From the NCBI RefSeq assembly GCF_000300515.1, contig NZ_AMSI01000016.1, positions 52,475-116,474 on the forward strand: a stretch of 64,000 nt of DNA, in the 5' to 3' direction. This document shows, one piece after another, positions 34,963 through 43,595 of this stretch. Under the pieces are notes generated by a model. It searched no databases. It was not told the origin of the DNA and saw only the letters and a program-made list of their open reading frames with translations. This DNA comes from Nitratireductor indicus C115 (GTDB lineage Bacteria > Pseudomonadota > Alphaproteobacteria > Rhizobiales > Rhizobiaceae). Position numbers and translations under genes: made by a program. Positions within the stretch are counted from its first letter, which is position 1; each line of letters starts with the position of its first letter.

Positions 34963-35817
34963 TTATGACAAGTCGAACAGTGACCTGATGATCGTGAGAA
35001 CAGCTTCTGGCCCCACGATCCGGGCCATCATGACGGTGGCCGCGTAATACCCCCAGTGGATCGCATAGGAATAGGCAAAGCCATTGGGCACGCGCAGGAT
35101 CAGGTAAGGGATCGTCAGACCGAAAAGCCCGGCCAGAAAAGCGAAGCGGATGACATAACCGACCGGCACGTCGCCGAAGGCAAGAAGAAGATGGGTTCCG
35201 CCGAAGAGAAGACCGCAATAAAGGGCGATCTTTCCCACCCTGATCCCTTCCGAGGCCATGGCAAGGACAAGGGCGACCACCAGAAGCTGCTGAAACAGGA
35301 TTTCGACCGATTTCGGCAGGAAATACCAGCCATTTGCCAGGGGCAGCTCCGGCAGGGTGAACCCCTCGCGGAAGGTAACGCCCTGCAGGTCGATTGGCGG
35401 CAGTTTGGGAAGATAGGCGAGAAACGCCATGGCCGCGATGAAGGCAAGGGACCATACCGCGATGCTGGTCAGGCGGTTGCCGAACATGCGCCAGCGCGAC
35501 ACTCGTTGCCAGCGCGCATATTGCGGCCAGAAGGTGATGACGGCGATCCCCACCCAGAACACATAATAGAGGCTGGTTCCTATCGGGTTCTCATTATAGC
35601 TCGCCGTCTGGCCAAGAGCCGGCAGCAGGAAATAGAAACCGATATCGGAAAGAACCCATAAAAGGGCGATCAGCGTAAGAACCAACCGGAGCGAGGAAGC
35701 TGTTTCTCCGCTCTGTTCGTGACGTATCGTTGAATGCATGCGCAAGTGCCCCGCCGCATCAGGCCGGAAGCCCGGATCGTGAATGTTGTGATAGCCGGAA
35801 TGGCGAGAGCTTTCCAT
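34963..35817 (-). CDS. polytopic membrane protein of unknown function
   Basis: This 284-residue protein has about seven hydrophobic segments. A stretch GGTHLLLAFGDVPVGYVI and a later FAYSYAIHWGYYAATVMM place histidines inside membrane helices, somewhat like CPBP-type proteins, but the diagnostic EExxxR motif is missing. I chose the ATG at 35817 because AGGAAGG lies just before it; a GTG at 35829 and an ATG at 35739 are alternatives. It may form a unit with the downstream DUF2585 gene 63 bp away. I do not recognise the family and assign no function. Confidence 0.65.
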   Translation of the reverse strand: MESSRHSGYHNIHDPGFRPDAAGHLRMHSTIRHEQSGETASSLRLVLTLIALLWVLSDIGFYFLLPALGQTASYNENPIGTSLYYVFWVGIAVITFWPQYARWQRVSRWRMFGNRLTSIAVWSLAFIAAMAFLAYLPKLPPIDLQGVTFREGFTLPELPLANGWYFLPKSVEILFQQLLVVALVLAMASEGIRVGKIALYCGLLFGGTHLLLAFGDVPVGYVIRFAFLAGLFGLTIPYLILRVPNGFAYSYAIHWGYYAATVMMARIVGPEAVLTIIRSLFDLS

Positions 35818-36031
35818 GCCTTCCTGCACTTGCGCCAGAAGTCGGCTGGTCGCGGCACAATCTAATCGTTACAAAAGCGGATGCGCTGTTTTCGACGGTT
35901 TTCGAGCTTCGGCGGATGCGCTATAGCCGCACGATTGGCGCACGTCCTGATCGGGATTGCGTAGCCTTTACAACGACAGGTCTCCGCCGGAGGGATGCGG
36001 CAGGCCTAAATCGCGAAACGCGGAGGGTCGA

Positions 36032-37714
36032 ATGAGCGAAACGGAACGCGAAAGCATGGAATTCGATGTGGTCATCGTCGGCGCAGGTCCGGCGGGGCTG
36101 GCCGCGTCGATCAGGCTGAAGCAGCTTGATCCCGAGCTTTCCGTCGTCGTTCTGGAAAAGGGCGGCGAGGTCGGAGCCCATATCCTGTCCGGCGCCGTTG
36201 TCGATCCCATCGGCATCGACCGCCTGTTGCCGGAGTGGCGCAGCGAGACCGATCACCCCTTCAGGACCCCGGTGACGGAGGATAAGTTCCTCGTGCTTGG
36301 CCCTGCGGGCGCTATCCGCATTCCCAATTTCATCATGCCGCCATTGATGAATAATCACGGCAATTACGCTGTTTCACTGGGCAATGTCTGCCGCTGGCTG
36401 GCCGGCCATGCCGAAGCGCTCGGCGTCGAGATCTATCCGGGCTTTGCAGCTGCTGATTTGATCTACAACGACGAAGGTGCGGTGACGGGTGTCGTTACCG
36501 GCGACATGGGGGTGGAGCGCGATGGCTCGCACGGCCCCAATTATCAGCCCGGCATGGCCTTGCTCGGCAAATATGTGCTGATCGGCGAGGGCGTTCGCGG
36601 ATCGCTTGCCAAGAAGCTGATCGCTAAGTTCGGGCTCGACGAAGGTCGCGAGCCGCAAAAATTCGGCATCGGCCTGAAGGAACTCTGGGAAGTGAAGCCC
36701 GAGAACCACAAGCCGGGCCTGGTGCAGCATTCCTTCGGCTGGCCGCTCGACATGAAGACCGGCGGCGGCTCTTTCCTCTACCATCTGGAGAACAACCAGG
36801 TGGCGGTCGGCTTCGTACTGCATCTGAACTACAAGAATCCCTTCCTGTCGCCCTTCCAGGAGTTCCAGCGCTTCAAGACCCATCCGGCGATCCGCGAGAC
36901 GTTCGAGGGTGCAAAGCGCATTTCCTACGGCGCTCGCGCCATCACCGAAGGTGGCTGGCAGTCCGTTCCGAAGCTGGCTTTTCCGGGCGGTGCTCTCATT
37001 GGCTGTTCGGCCGGTATGGTCAATGTTCCGCGTATCAAGGGGTCTCACAACGCAGTTCTTTCGGGCATGCTCGCCGCCGAACATCTGGTCGAGGCACTTG
37101 CCGCCGGGCGCTCCAATGACACGCTCGAGGCCTATGAAAACGCCTGGCGCGGTTCAGATATCGGCAAGGACCTGAAGAAGGTGCGCAACGTCAAGCCGCT
37201 CTGGTCGCGCTTCGGCACGCTGCTGGGCGTGGGGATCGGCGGCTTCGATATGTGGCTGAACACCCTGTTCGGCATCTCGCCCTTCGGAACGTTGAAGCAC
37301 GGCAAGACTGACGCCGCTTCGCTGGAGCCTGCAGCCGGCTACAAGCCGATCGACTATCCCAAGCCCGATGGCGTGCTGACCTTCGACCGGTTGTCCTCGG
37401 TGTTTCTGTCCAACACCAATCATGAGGAGGATCAGCCGGTCCATCTTCAGGTCAGGGACATGGAACTGCAAAGGACGTCCGAATATGCGGTCTATGCGGG
37501 GCCGTCCTCGCGCTATTGTCCGGCTGGCGTCTATGAATGGGTGGACGCGGAGGGCAATGCCCTTACCGACGGTACCCATGCAGACGAGGCGAAGTTCGTG
37601 ATCAATGCGCAGAACTGCGTCCACTGCAAGACCTGCGACATCAAGGACCCCAATCAGAACATCAACTGGGTTCCGCCGCAGGGCGGCGAGGGCCCCGTTT
37701 ATACGGGGATGTGA
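36032..37714 (+). CDS. etfQO: electron transfer flavoprotein-ubiquinone oxidoreductase
   Basis: This 560-residue membrane-associated enzyme passes electrons from ETF (reduced by acyl-CoA dehydrogenases such as the isovaleryl-CoA dehydrogenase in this window) to ubiquinone. The FAD-binding VVIVGAGPAGLAAS lies at about residues 13-26, and the C-terminal 4Fe-4S cysteines are in NCVHCKTCDIKDP near residues 525-537. The protein ends NWVPPQGGEGPVYTGM, as the family does. The ATG at 36032 follows CGGAGGG; the frame is open further upstream without family sequence. Its stop overlaps the next gene start (GTGA). Confidence 0.95.
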   Translation: MSETERESMEFDVVIVGAGPAGLAASIRLKQLDPELSVVVLEKGGEVGAHILSGAVVDPIGIDRLLPEWRSETDHPFRTPVTEDKFLVLGPAGAIRIPNFIMPPLMNNHGNYAVSLGNVCRWLAGHAEALGVEIYPGFAAADLIYNDEGAVTGVVTGDMGVERDGSHGPNYQPGMALLGKYVLIGEGVRGSLAKKLIAKFGLDEGREPQKFGIGLKELWEVKPENHKPGLVQHSFGWPLDMKTGGGSFLYHLENNQVAVGFVLHLNYKNPFLSPFQEFQRFKTHPAIRETFEGAKRISYGARAITEGGWQSVPKLAFPGGALIGCSAGMVNVPRIKGSHNAVLSGMLAAEHLVEALAAGRSNDTLEAYENAWRGSDIGKDLKKVRNVKPLWSRFGTLLGVGIGGFDMWLNTLFGISPFGTLKHGKTDAASLEPAAGYKPIDYPKPDGVLTFDRLSSVFLSNTNHEEDQPVHLQVRDMELQRTSEYAVYAGPSSRYCPAGVYEWVDAEGNALTDGTHADEAKFVINAQNCVHCKTCDIKDPNQNINWVPPQGGEGPVYTGM

Positions 37715-38547
37715 CGTCCTTGGCGGAAGAAAAAGACGGCGGCATCGACGAGGAAGCGCTGGCGGAAGCCTACAACCGGGCGCTCACGCTGGAAAAGTCG
37801 GGCGACTATGAGGCGGCTGCATCCGCCTATCAGGAAGTGTTGCGGCTTGATCCCGACGATCACGGCGGCGCCGCCGTCCGGCTTGCCAGCATAGGCCGCG
37901 GGGAAACGCCTCCGAAGGCGCCCGATGCCTATGTCACCACGCTTTTCGACCAGCATGCTGGCGATTTCGAGAACATCCTCGTCGACCAGCTGGGCTATGG
38001 CGTTCCCGATCTCGTGCGCAAGGCCCTGCAGAAATTCGCGCCGGGAAACTACGAGCGCCTGCTCGATCTTGGGTGCGGAACGGGGCTCAGCGGCGAGACA
38101 CTGTGCGATATGGCCGCGCATGTGACGGGCGTCGATCTGTCGGAAAACATGCTTGAGCTCGCCGAGGAAAAAGACGTCTATGACGAACTCTATGTGGGGG
38201 AGGTCGTCGACTTTCTGGAGAGTGTCGAGACCGAGCCCTACGATCTCGTGACGGCCACGGATGTCTTGCCCTATATGGGGCATCTGGAAGGCTTTTTTGC
38301 CGGGGCCGCTTCCGTGATGGCCCGGCGCGGCATCCTGGCTTTCTCCACCGAAACGCTTCCGACGGAAACCTTTGAGGGCCGCCCCTTCATGGTCGGTCCG
38401 CACCAGCGCTTCGCTCACGCCGAGGCTTATTTGCGCGGTCTCATGAAGGAGAACGGGTTTGCCTGTCTCGCCTTCAGGCCCATTACGGTGCGCCACGAAC
38501 AGGGAAAGCCCGTTCGCGGCCATCTGGTTATCGCCCGTAAGCTTTGA
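37711..38547 (+). CDS. TPR-containing SAM-dependent methyltransferase
   Basis: This 278-residue protein begins with one TPR-like helix pair (about residues 14-48, ALAEAYNRALTLEKSGDYEA) and continues into a class I methyltransferase fold with the SAM-binding LLDLGCGTGLSGE (about 116-128) and an acidic VTGVDLSENML (about 139-149). The GTG start at 37711 overlaps the etfQO stop by 4 bp; TTG at 37720 is an alternative. The tight coupling to etfQO suggests a linked role, for example in quinone metabolism or modification of a flavoprotein partner, but the substrate is unknown. Confidence 0.8.
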   Translation: MTSLAEEKDGGIDEEALAEAYNRALTLEKSGDYEAAASAYQEVLRLDPDDHGGAAVRLASIGRGETPPKAPDAYVTTLFDQHAGDFENILVDQLGYGVPDLVRKALQKFAPGNYERLLDLGCGTGLSGETLCDMAAHVTGVDLSENMLELAEEKDVYDELYVGEVVDFLESVETEPYDLVTATDVLPYMGHLEGFFAGAASVMARRGILAFSTETLPTETFEGRPFMVGPHQRFAHAEAYLRGLMKENGFACLAFRPITVRHEQGKPVRGHLVIARKL

Positions 38548-38706
38548 GGCTCGATCTCGCGGCAATCACGCACGGTCTCGATGCAGCAGAACATTCTTGC
38601 GTGTCGCTTGAAGCTGTCTCAGCGCCGGTGATAGCTTCACTTCCCGAGCCCTGTGCGACCCGCATCGGCGGCGACAACCTTCCTATGTGCGATATCGCAG
38701 ACGCTT

Positions 38707-39732
38707 TCACGCTGGCGAATGGGTGCTCACCTTTGCCTGCTGGACGCCCTCGTCCTCCCCCTGCGGACGCGGCAGGAGGCTGAACTCGAACAGCACCGGC
38801 AGATGGTCGGAGCCCGCATCGCCAAGCCGCTTTACCGATATGGGGACGACGCGTCCCTTGGTGAAGACATTGTCGATAGGCAGGCCCGCGACCTTTCTCA
38901 CCGCAATGGGAAAGGACGGGATGAACCATGTCGCGCCGATGCCCGGCAGAGCCTTCATGTGGCCCACGCTTTCAAGCGTCCGCGCTGTCACGCTCCATGG
39001 AGTGGCATTGAGATCGCCGGCAAGGATTGCCGTGTTACCGAGTTTCTCGACTGCCGGCGTGATGCGCCGGACGTGCGCTTTCTGCTCGAAGGGCCAGGGC
39101 CACCCCAGATGCAATGCGGCCACATCGACCGAGCTCCCACCGAAGCTGATGCTTGCGACCGCCATGGAACCGCGATCGTGGCAAGTCACCGTCGCTGGAT
39201 GCAGGAAGGGCCGGCGCGACAGGATCGCCACCCCGCCGATCCGGGCGGGCGGCGGGCAGATGATGCGGTATGGATAGGTTGCTTCAAGATATTTGAGCTG
39301 CTCGACCCACATGCCCGAGACTTCGTTCAGCGTGATGACGTCGGGCTTCATCGCGCCAATGAGCGAAAAGAGCTTCTTGGGCGAGGTGTTGTCGTAGCGC
39401 AGGTTCATCTGCATCAGGCGATATCGTGCCGCCGGTGCCTCGGCGGCTGCGGCCGTGGCGGGGCGGGCAGAAAGGCCCGATGTCATCGTGGCGCTCATGG
39501 CCGCGATGCCAAGCACGCAAGAGGCGGCCCCGATCTGCCGCCACCCTTTGAAGAACAGGAGGGGCAGCGCGAAAAGCGTTAAAAGGGCTGCCAGATGCAG
39601 CCGGAAATGGGCCATGGAATCGAAAGCCGGATGGATGCGCCCCCAATAGCCCGCCACCAGGGGCAGCGAGATCGCCACAGCCCCCAGTGCGAGCAACGCG
39701 GGAATGACCGTCCTTGGTCTGCTTCGCTGCAT
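38707..39732 (-). CDS. membrane-anchored endonuclease/exonuclease/phosphatase family protein
   Basis: This 341-residue protein has two or three N-terminal membrane segments (about residues 8-28, 43-62 and 68-86) and an EEP-fold domain facing the periplasm. The catalytic motifs are MNLRYDN, DVITLNEV (metal-binding glutamate), LAGDLNATPW and GSDHLPVLFEF (catalytic histidine). EEP enzymes cleave phosphodiester or phosphomonoester bonds in nucleic acids, inositol phosphates or sphingomyelin. This membrane-anchored form is common in Rhizobiales, substrate unknown. It follows amn on the same strand by 60 bp. The 159 bp after it hold no clear feature. Confidence 0.82.
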   Translation of the reverse strand: MQRSRPRTVIPALLALGAVAISLPLVAGYWGRIHPAFDSMAHFRLHLAALLTLFALPLLFFKGWRQIGAASCVLGIAAMSATMTSGLSARPATAAAAEAPAARYRLMQMNLRYDNTSPKKLFSLIGAMKPDVITLNEVSGMWVEQLKYLEATYPYRIICPPPARIGGVAILSRRPFLHPATVTCHDRGSMAVASISFGGSSVDVAALHLGWPWPFEQKAHVRRITPAVEKLGNTAILAGDLNATPWSVTARTLESVGHMKALPGIGATWFIPSFPIAVRKVAGLPIDNVFTKGRVVPISVKRLGDAGSDHLPVLFEFSLLPRPQGEDEGVQQAKVSTHSPA

Positions 39733-39792
39733 CCTTTTGCCTCGTCTCCTTTGGCGCGGAGTTTGAGCCGCCCCCGTAACGGAGGTTTTGGA

Positions 39793-41292
39793 CTATTGAA
39801 AGGCGGTCTCGAAGAAGCTTCTGAGCTTGCGGGAGTGCAGGCGTTCGGGGGGCATCGCCGCCAGTTTTTCCACCGCAAGCATCCCGATTTTCAGGTGCTG
39901 CGAGACCTGTCTCTTGTAGAATTCCGTCGCCATGCCCGGCAATTTCAATTCACCATGCAGTGGCTTGTCCGAAACGCACAGCAGCGTGCCATAAGGGACG
40001 CGGAAGCGGAAGCCGTTTGCGGCGATGGTGGCCGATTCCATGTCGAGCGCGATGGCGCGCGATTGCGAGAGGCGCTGCACGGGGCCGCGTTGTTCGCGCA
40101 GTTCCCAGTTGCGGTTGTCGATGGTCGCAACCGTTCCCGTGCGCATGATCCGCTTCAGCTCATAGCCCGAAAGACCGGTCACTTCGGCAACCGCTTCCTG
40201 CAGCGCCACCTGCACTTCGGCGAGAGCGGGCAGGGGCACCCAGACCGGCAGGTCGTCGTCGAGCACATGGTCTTCGCGCACATAGGCATGGGCCAGCACA
40301 TAGTCGCCCAGCGCCTGGGTGTTCCTGAGCCCCGCGCAATGGCCGAGCATCAGCCAGGCATGCGGGCGTAAAACGGCGATATGGTCGGTGATGGTCTTTG
40401 CGTTGGAGGGGCCGACGCCGATATTCACCATGGTGATGCCGCAATGATTGTCGCGCGTCAGGTGATAGGCGGGCATTTGGGGCAGCCGTGCCACAGGGTT
40501 GCCTTGCGGCTCGCTCTCGCTCGCCCGTGTCACCAGATTTCCCGGTTCCACGAAGGAGGTGTAGCCATTGCCGCCTTCCTCCATCATCTGGCGAGCCAGC
40601 GCACAGAACTCGTCTATGTAGAACTGATAGTTCGTGAACAGCACGAAATTCTGGAAATGGTCAGCCGCCGTCGCCGTATAGTGTGAAAGCCTGTGCAACG
40701 AATAGTCGATGCGCTGCGCCGTGAAGGGTGCAAGCGGCATCGGGTCGCCGGGCGGAACCTCATAGGTGCCGTTGACGATGTGGTCGTCCGTCGCGTTCAG
40801 GTCCGGCACGTCGAAGAGATCGCGCAGCGGCCGCTTGAGCCGGTCCGCCACCGAGCCTTCCACATAGGTGTTGTTGAGAAAGGCGAAGTGCAGCGGGATC
40901 GGCGTCTGCGATTCCGAAACGGTGACGGGGACCCCGTGATTCTTGATGACGAGGCCAAGCTGCTCGACCAGATAGTCCTCGAAGAGGTCGGGGCGGGTGA
41001 TGGTCGTGGCGTAGACACCGGGCGCTGCCACATGGCCATAGGCAAGCCGCGTGTCGATCTGCGCGTAGGAGCCGGTTGCCAGGCTCACTTCAGGATAGAA
41101 TGCGCGGTAGCGGCGGTCGCTTTCGCCGGCTTGCGCCACCTGTGAAAAGGCATCCCGCAGAAAGGCGGTATTGCGTTCGTAAAGCGCCTTTAAGGCCGCG
41201 ACGGCCTCGCGCGCATCCGTAAAGCTCTTCCGGGCAAAAGGCTCCGGTGAGGCGATGGTTTGAATAGGCTGAGGGTAGATTTGCTTTTCCAT
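39793..41292 (-). CDS. amn: AMP nucleosidase
   Basis: This 499-residue enzyme hydrolyses AMP to adenine and ribose 5-phosphate, helping to control adenylate levels. It has the N-terminal AMN-specific domain (about residues 1-190, with YPEVSLATGSYAQIDTRLAYG) and a C-terminal nucleoside phosphorylase-like domain. The latter includes ITMVNIGVGPSNAKTITDH and LMLGHCAGLRNTQ, and an acidic catalytic region near ALDMESATIAANGFRFRVP. The length matches the family (about 480-500). It precedes the EEP-family gene on the minus strand. Confidence 0.93.
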   Translation of the reverse strand: MEKQIYPQPIQTIASPEPFARKSFTDAREAVAALKALYERNTAFLRDAFSQVAQAGESDRRYRAFYPEVSLATGSYAQIDTRLAYGHVAAPGVYATTITRPDLFEDYLVEQLGLVIKNHGVPVTVSESQTPIPLHFAFLNNTYVEGSVADRLKRPLRDLFDVPDLNATDDHIVNGTYEVPPGDPMPLAPFTAQRIDYSLHRLSHYTATAADHFQNFVLFTNYQFYIDEFCALARQMMEEGGNGYTSFVEPGNLVTRASESEPQGNPVARLPQMPAYHLTRDNHCGITMVNIGVGPSNAKTITDHIAVLRPHAWLMLGHCAGLRNTQALGDYVLAHAYVREDHVLDDDLPVWVPLPALAEVQVALQEAVAEVTGLSGYELKRIMRTGTVATIDNRNWELREQRGPVQRLSQSRAIALDMESATIAANGFRFRVPYGTLLCVSDKPLHGELKLPGMATEFYKRQVSQHLKIGMLAVEKLAAMPPERLHSRKLRSFFETAFQ

Positions 41293-41404
41293 GGCCTTTT
41301 ATATGGAAATTGTTTTTCTTCTCAAGGCCTGGACTTCAAGAGAGAAGACTCCAAGTGACAAGGTTCCACCAGGATAGACGGCTCAAGTGGAAGCGGTTTG
41401 ACGC

Positions 41405-41590
41405 CTATCGTGCCCTTTTCAGGCTGACCATCAGCACGAAGCCTGCGCCGCTTGACTTGTCATAGCGGCCTTCAATGACGTTTTCATTGCCGGCGCGCAC
41501 ATTCTGAACGGCCATCAACGGGGAACTCACCACCGCGGCCACGGCCAGGGCCTTAGCAAGGTGGCCGAGGGTTGAAATCAGTTTTTTCAT
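41405..41590 (-). CDS. small exported protein of unknown function
   Basis: This 61-residue protein starts at the ATG at 41590, preceded by a near-perfect AAAGGAGG ribosome-binding site, which is the main reason to accept it. It has a signal peptide of about 33 residues (MKKLISTLGHLAKALAVAAV, ending near NVRA) and a mature part of fewer than 30 residues ending LMVSLKRAR. I do not recognise the family. It is 74 bp downstream of a second small exported-protein candidate on the same strand, and the two may be co-transcribed. Confidence 0.55.
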   Translation of the reverse strand: MKKLISTLGHLAKALAVAAVVSSPLMAVQNVRAGNENVIEGRYDKSSGAGFVLMVSLKRAR

Positions 41591-41663
41591 CGTCAGGCCT
41601 CCTTTCAAGAATGCTTTGCAGTCGGGTTGCATAGGGTGTGGTCTATCGAAATTGCATTGCGCG

Positions 41664-41828
41664 CTATCGATGAGGCCTCGCGCAGGGCCCGGTCGCCACT
41701 GTGCAGGCGATAGGCCGGTTGTCTCTCCAGTCGCCGGAAGGCCTGCTTGCCTCGGCCACCAGAATGGCAAGTCCCATGCCGAACAGGGCGGTCAGCAGGC
41801 AGACGATGGTAAAGCGGCGCATCAGCAT
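41664..41828 (-). CDS. candidate 54-residue exported or membrane peptide
   Basis: This short gene begins ATGCTGATGCGCCGC, with GAGGGAAGA about 7 bases upstream. It encodes a hydrophobic export or anchor segment (MRRFTIVCLLTALFGMGLAI) followed by a polar tail with two cysteines (IACTVATGPCARPHR). The hydrophobic core, positive N-terminus and ribosome-binding site support a real small gene, but the length is too short for certainty. No family is recognised. It sits upstream of the 61-residue exported protein on the same strand. Confidence 0.45.
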   Translation of the reverse strand: MLMRRFTIVCLLTALFGMGLAILVAEASRPSGDWRDNRPIACTVATGPCARPHR

Positions 41829-42064
41829 TTTTTTCTTCCCTCATCATGGTGCCGATCATGCCAGCGGGCGTCTGAACCGCCTCTGAGGGCAACATTCATC
41901 CGCCGTTCACAAGTGTTACCGGGAAGGGAAGAAGCTCCGCACAGCCGATGCTCGCAGGATCGCCTGCCGCGCGATATTGCAAATCGGCCGATGCTTGCTT
42001 ACCTCACTCCCTGCGCCGCGAACCTCCCCCGACCGCGCGGCGCTCAATCTTGGAGGCACTACGC

Positions 42065-42766
42065 ATGACCACCCAGAACAAGCCGATCGAACTCTATTAT
42101 TGGCCAACACCCAATGGCTGGAAGATCAGCATCTATCTCGAGGAAGCAGGCCTTCCCTACGAGGTGAAATACGTCAACATCGGTAAGGGCGAGCAATTCG
42201 AGCCGTCATTCCTGAAAATTTCGCCCAACAATCGCATGCCCGCCATCATCGATCCCGAAGGGCCGGGCGGTGAGCCGATCTCGGTTTTCGAGTCTGGCGC
42301 CATCCTTCAGTATCTCGGTCGCAAGACCGGCAAGTTCTACCCGAGCGATGAACGGACTCGTGTGGAAGTGGAGCAATGGTTGTTCTGGCAGGTCGGTGGT
42401 CTCGGGCCCATGGCGGGTCAGGCTCATCACTTCCGTCAATATGCCCCGGAAAAAGTGCCTTACGGCATCAATCGCTACACCAATGAGGTCAATCGCCTTT
42501 ACGGTGTGATGAACAAGCGCCTCGCGGACCGCGAATTCCTGGCGGGCGACTATTCCATCGCCGATATGGCAAGCATCGGCTGGGTCAAGCCCTACAAGAA
42601 CCAGGGGCAGGATCTTGAGGATTTCCCGCATCTCAAGCGTTGGTTCGAGACGATCATGGAGCGCCCCGCGGTTATTCGCGGTCTCGAAGTGGGGCAGGAG
42701 CACCGCCGCAACATTGCCGAGGACAAGGACGCCCAGAAGGTCCTGTTCGATCAGCGCGCGCGCTGA
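42065..42766 (+). CDS. YfcG/Ure2p-type glutathione S-transferase
   Basis: This 233-residue protein has an N-terminal thioredoxin-like domain with the TPNGWKISIYLEEAG motif typical of YfcG/GstB-type (nu class) enzymes, which act as disulfide-bond oxidoreductases using glutathione. The cis-proline region is NNRMPAIID, and the glutathione-contacting ESGAILQYL is intact. The C-terminal helical domain starts near residue 95 with VEQWLFWQVGGLGPM. The ATG at 42065 gives the normal family N-terminus. It is a single gene ended by a strong terminator. Confidence 0.9.
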   Translation: MTTQNKPIELYYWPTPNGWKISIYLEEAGLPYEVKYVNIGKGEQFEPSFLKISPNNRMPAIIDPEGPGGEPISVFESGAILQYLGRKTGKFYPSDERTRVEVEQWLFWQVGGLGPMAGQAHHFRQYAPEKVPYGINRYTNEVNRLYGVMNKRLADREFLAGDYSIADMASIGWVKPYKNQGQDLEDFPHLKRWFETIMERPAVIRGLEVGQEHRRNIAEDKDAQKVLFDQRAR

Positions 42767-42798
42767 TTGCGCTGAAGTGGCGCGATGAGTGGAAACGG

Positions 42799-42827
42799 CG
42801 GGCGGCCTTTGGCTGCCCGTCTTTTTC
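42799..42827. terminator. intrinsic terminator after the glutathione transferase gene
   Basis: CGGGCGGCC (42799-42807) pairs with GGCTGCCCG (42811-42819; one G-U pair), followed by TCTTTTTCTTG. This is a classic Rho-independent terminator. It also lies just beyond the minus-strand SMR genes and could stop their transcripts. Confidence 0.82.
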
Positions 42828-42832
42828 TTGTC

Positions 42833-43150
42833 TCAGCCGAGACGGATCAGAAGGATCGCAAGGATCAGAAGAGCCATTCCCGCCCAACTCGTGATATTCA
42901 GGCGATGGCCAAAGACCATTCGCGTGGCCAGCGCCGTTCCCAGGATCGACATTACCCCCCACACCGCATAGGCGATGAAGAGATCCATGCCCGTGACGGC
43001 AAGTGCCAGAAGGGCGAAGGCGCCCATGATGAGCAGAACCGCGAAAATGCCCCAGCCCCTGCGGGCAAATCCGCCGGACTTGGCCAAAGCGAGATTCGCG
43101 GAAATATCGAGCGCCACGGAACCGAGCACATACCCCATATAGATGCTCAT
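42833..43150 (-). CDS. small multidrug resistance (SMR) transporter subunit, MdtI-like
   Basis: This 105-residue protein has four membrane helices of the SMR family. In the first helix the usual membrane glutamate is replaced by aspartate: D15 in GSVALDISANLAL, where MdtI has a Glu in LEIVAN. It overlaps the second SMR gene by 4 bp (ATGA), so the two are a coupled pair of the MdtIJ/SugE-hetero type. Such pairs export polyamines, guanidinium-like compounds or cationic drugs. The divergent LysR gene probably controls them. Confidence 0.85.
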   Translation of the reverse strand: MSIYMGYVLGSVALDISANLALAKSGGFARRGWGIFAVLLIMGAFALLALAVTGMDLFIAYAVWGVMSILGTALATRMVFGHRLNITSWAGMALLILAILLIRLG

Positions 43151-43485
43151 TCCGCGTGCTCCTGCTGGTAGTGCCCGTAATTGAGCACTGCAATACCCAC
43201 GATGGCCACACCAATGCCCACGCCCTGCAGGAGAGACATGGCTTCGCCGAGCAATTGGAGCGAGACGAGGGCGATCAGGATCATGCCCAGCCCCTCCCAG
43301 AAGGCGTTGGCCAGGGCCACGGGAATGCGCAATGTGGCTTTTCCCAGAAAGAGATAGGCAAGCGCAATCATGGTGAGCGCGGCTAATGTGCCGAGCGCCA
43401 GCTGATCGGCCGAAACCAGGAACTTCATCAAGGTGGTTCCGATAACTTCAGCCGAAACCGCTGCCGTCAGATAGAACCAATGCAT
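43147..43485 (-). CDS. small multidrug resistance (SMR) transporter subunit, MdtJ-like
   Basis: This 112-residue protein has four hydrophobic helices and keeps the conserved glutamate E13 (AAVSAEVIGTTLMKF), which binds protons and substrate in SMR pumps. The motif AYAVW-type region is represented by VALANAFWEGLGM. I chose the ATG at 43485 because GAGG lies 6 bases upstream; ATG at 43497 is possible. Its stop overlaps the start of the partner gene. It is divergent from the LysR regulator across about 110 bp, which must hold both promoters. Confidence 0.85.
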   Translation of the reverse strand: MHWFYLTAAVSAEVIGTTLMKFLVSADQLALGTLAALTMIALAYLFLGKATLRIPVALANAFWEGLGMILIALVSLQLLGEAMSLLQGVGIGVAIVGIAVLNYGHYQQEHAE

Positions 43486-43595
43486 TTCATGCCTCATATA
43501 AACAATCAAATTCAATGTCGCTTGATTGAGATAGTCGACGATTGGCGGTAAGAAAAATCGCTCAGTGACAAGTTTTCTGACGAAGGGGCGTGAGC

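Noticed and set aside
41608-41640. GCTTTGCAGTCGGGTTGC as a further GCATTTTGCAG repeat copy
   Set aside because: The leader has mismatches and no matching hairpin follows; the similarity is too weak to count it.
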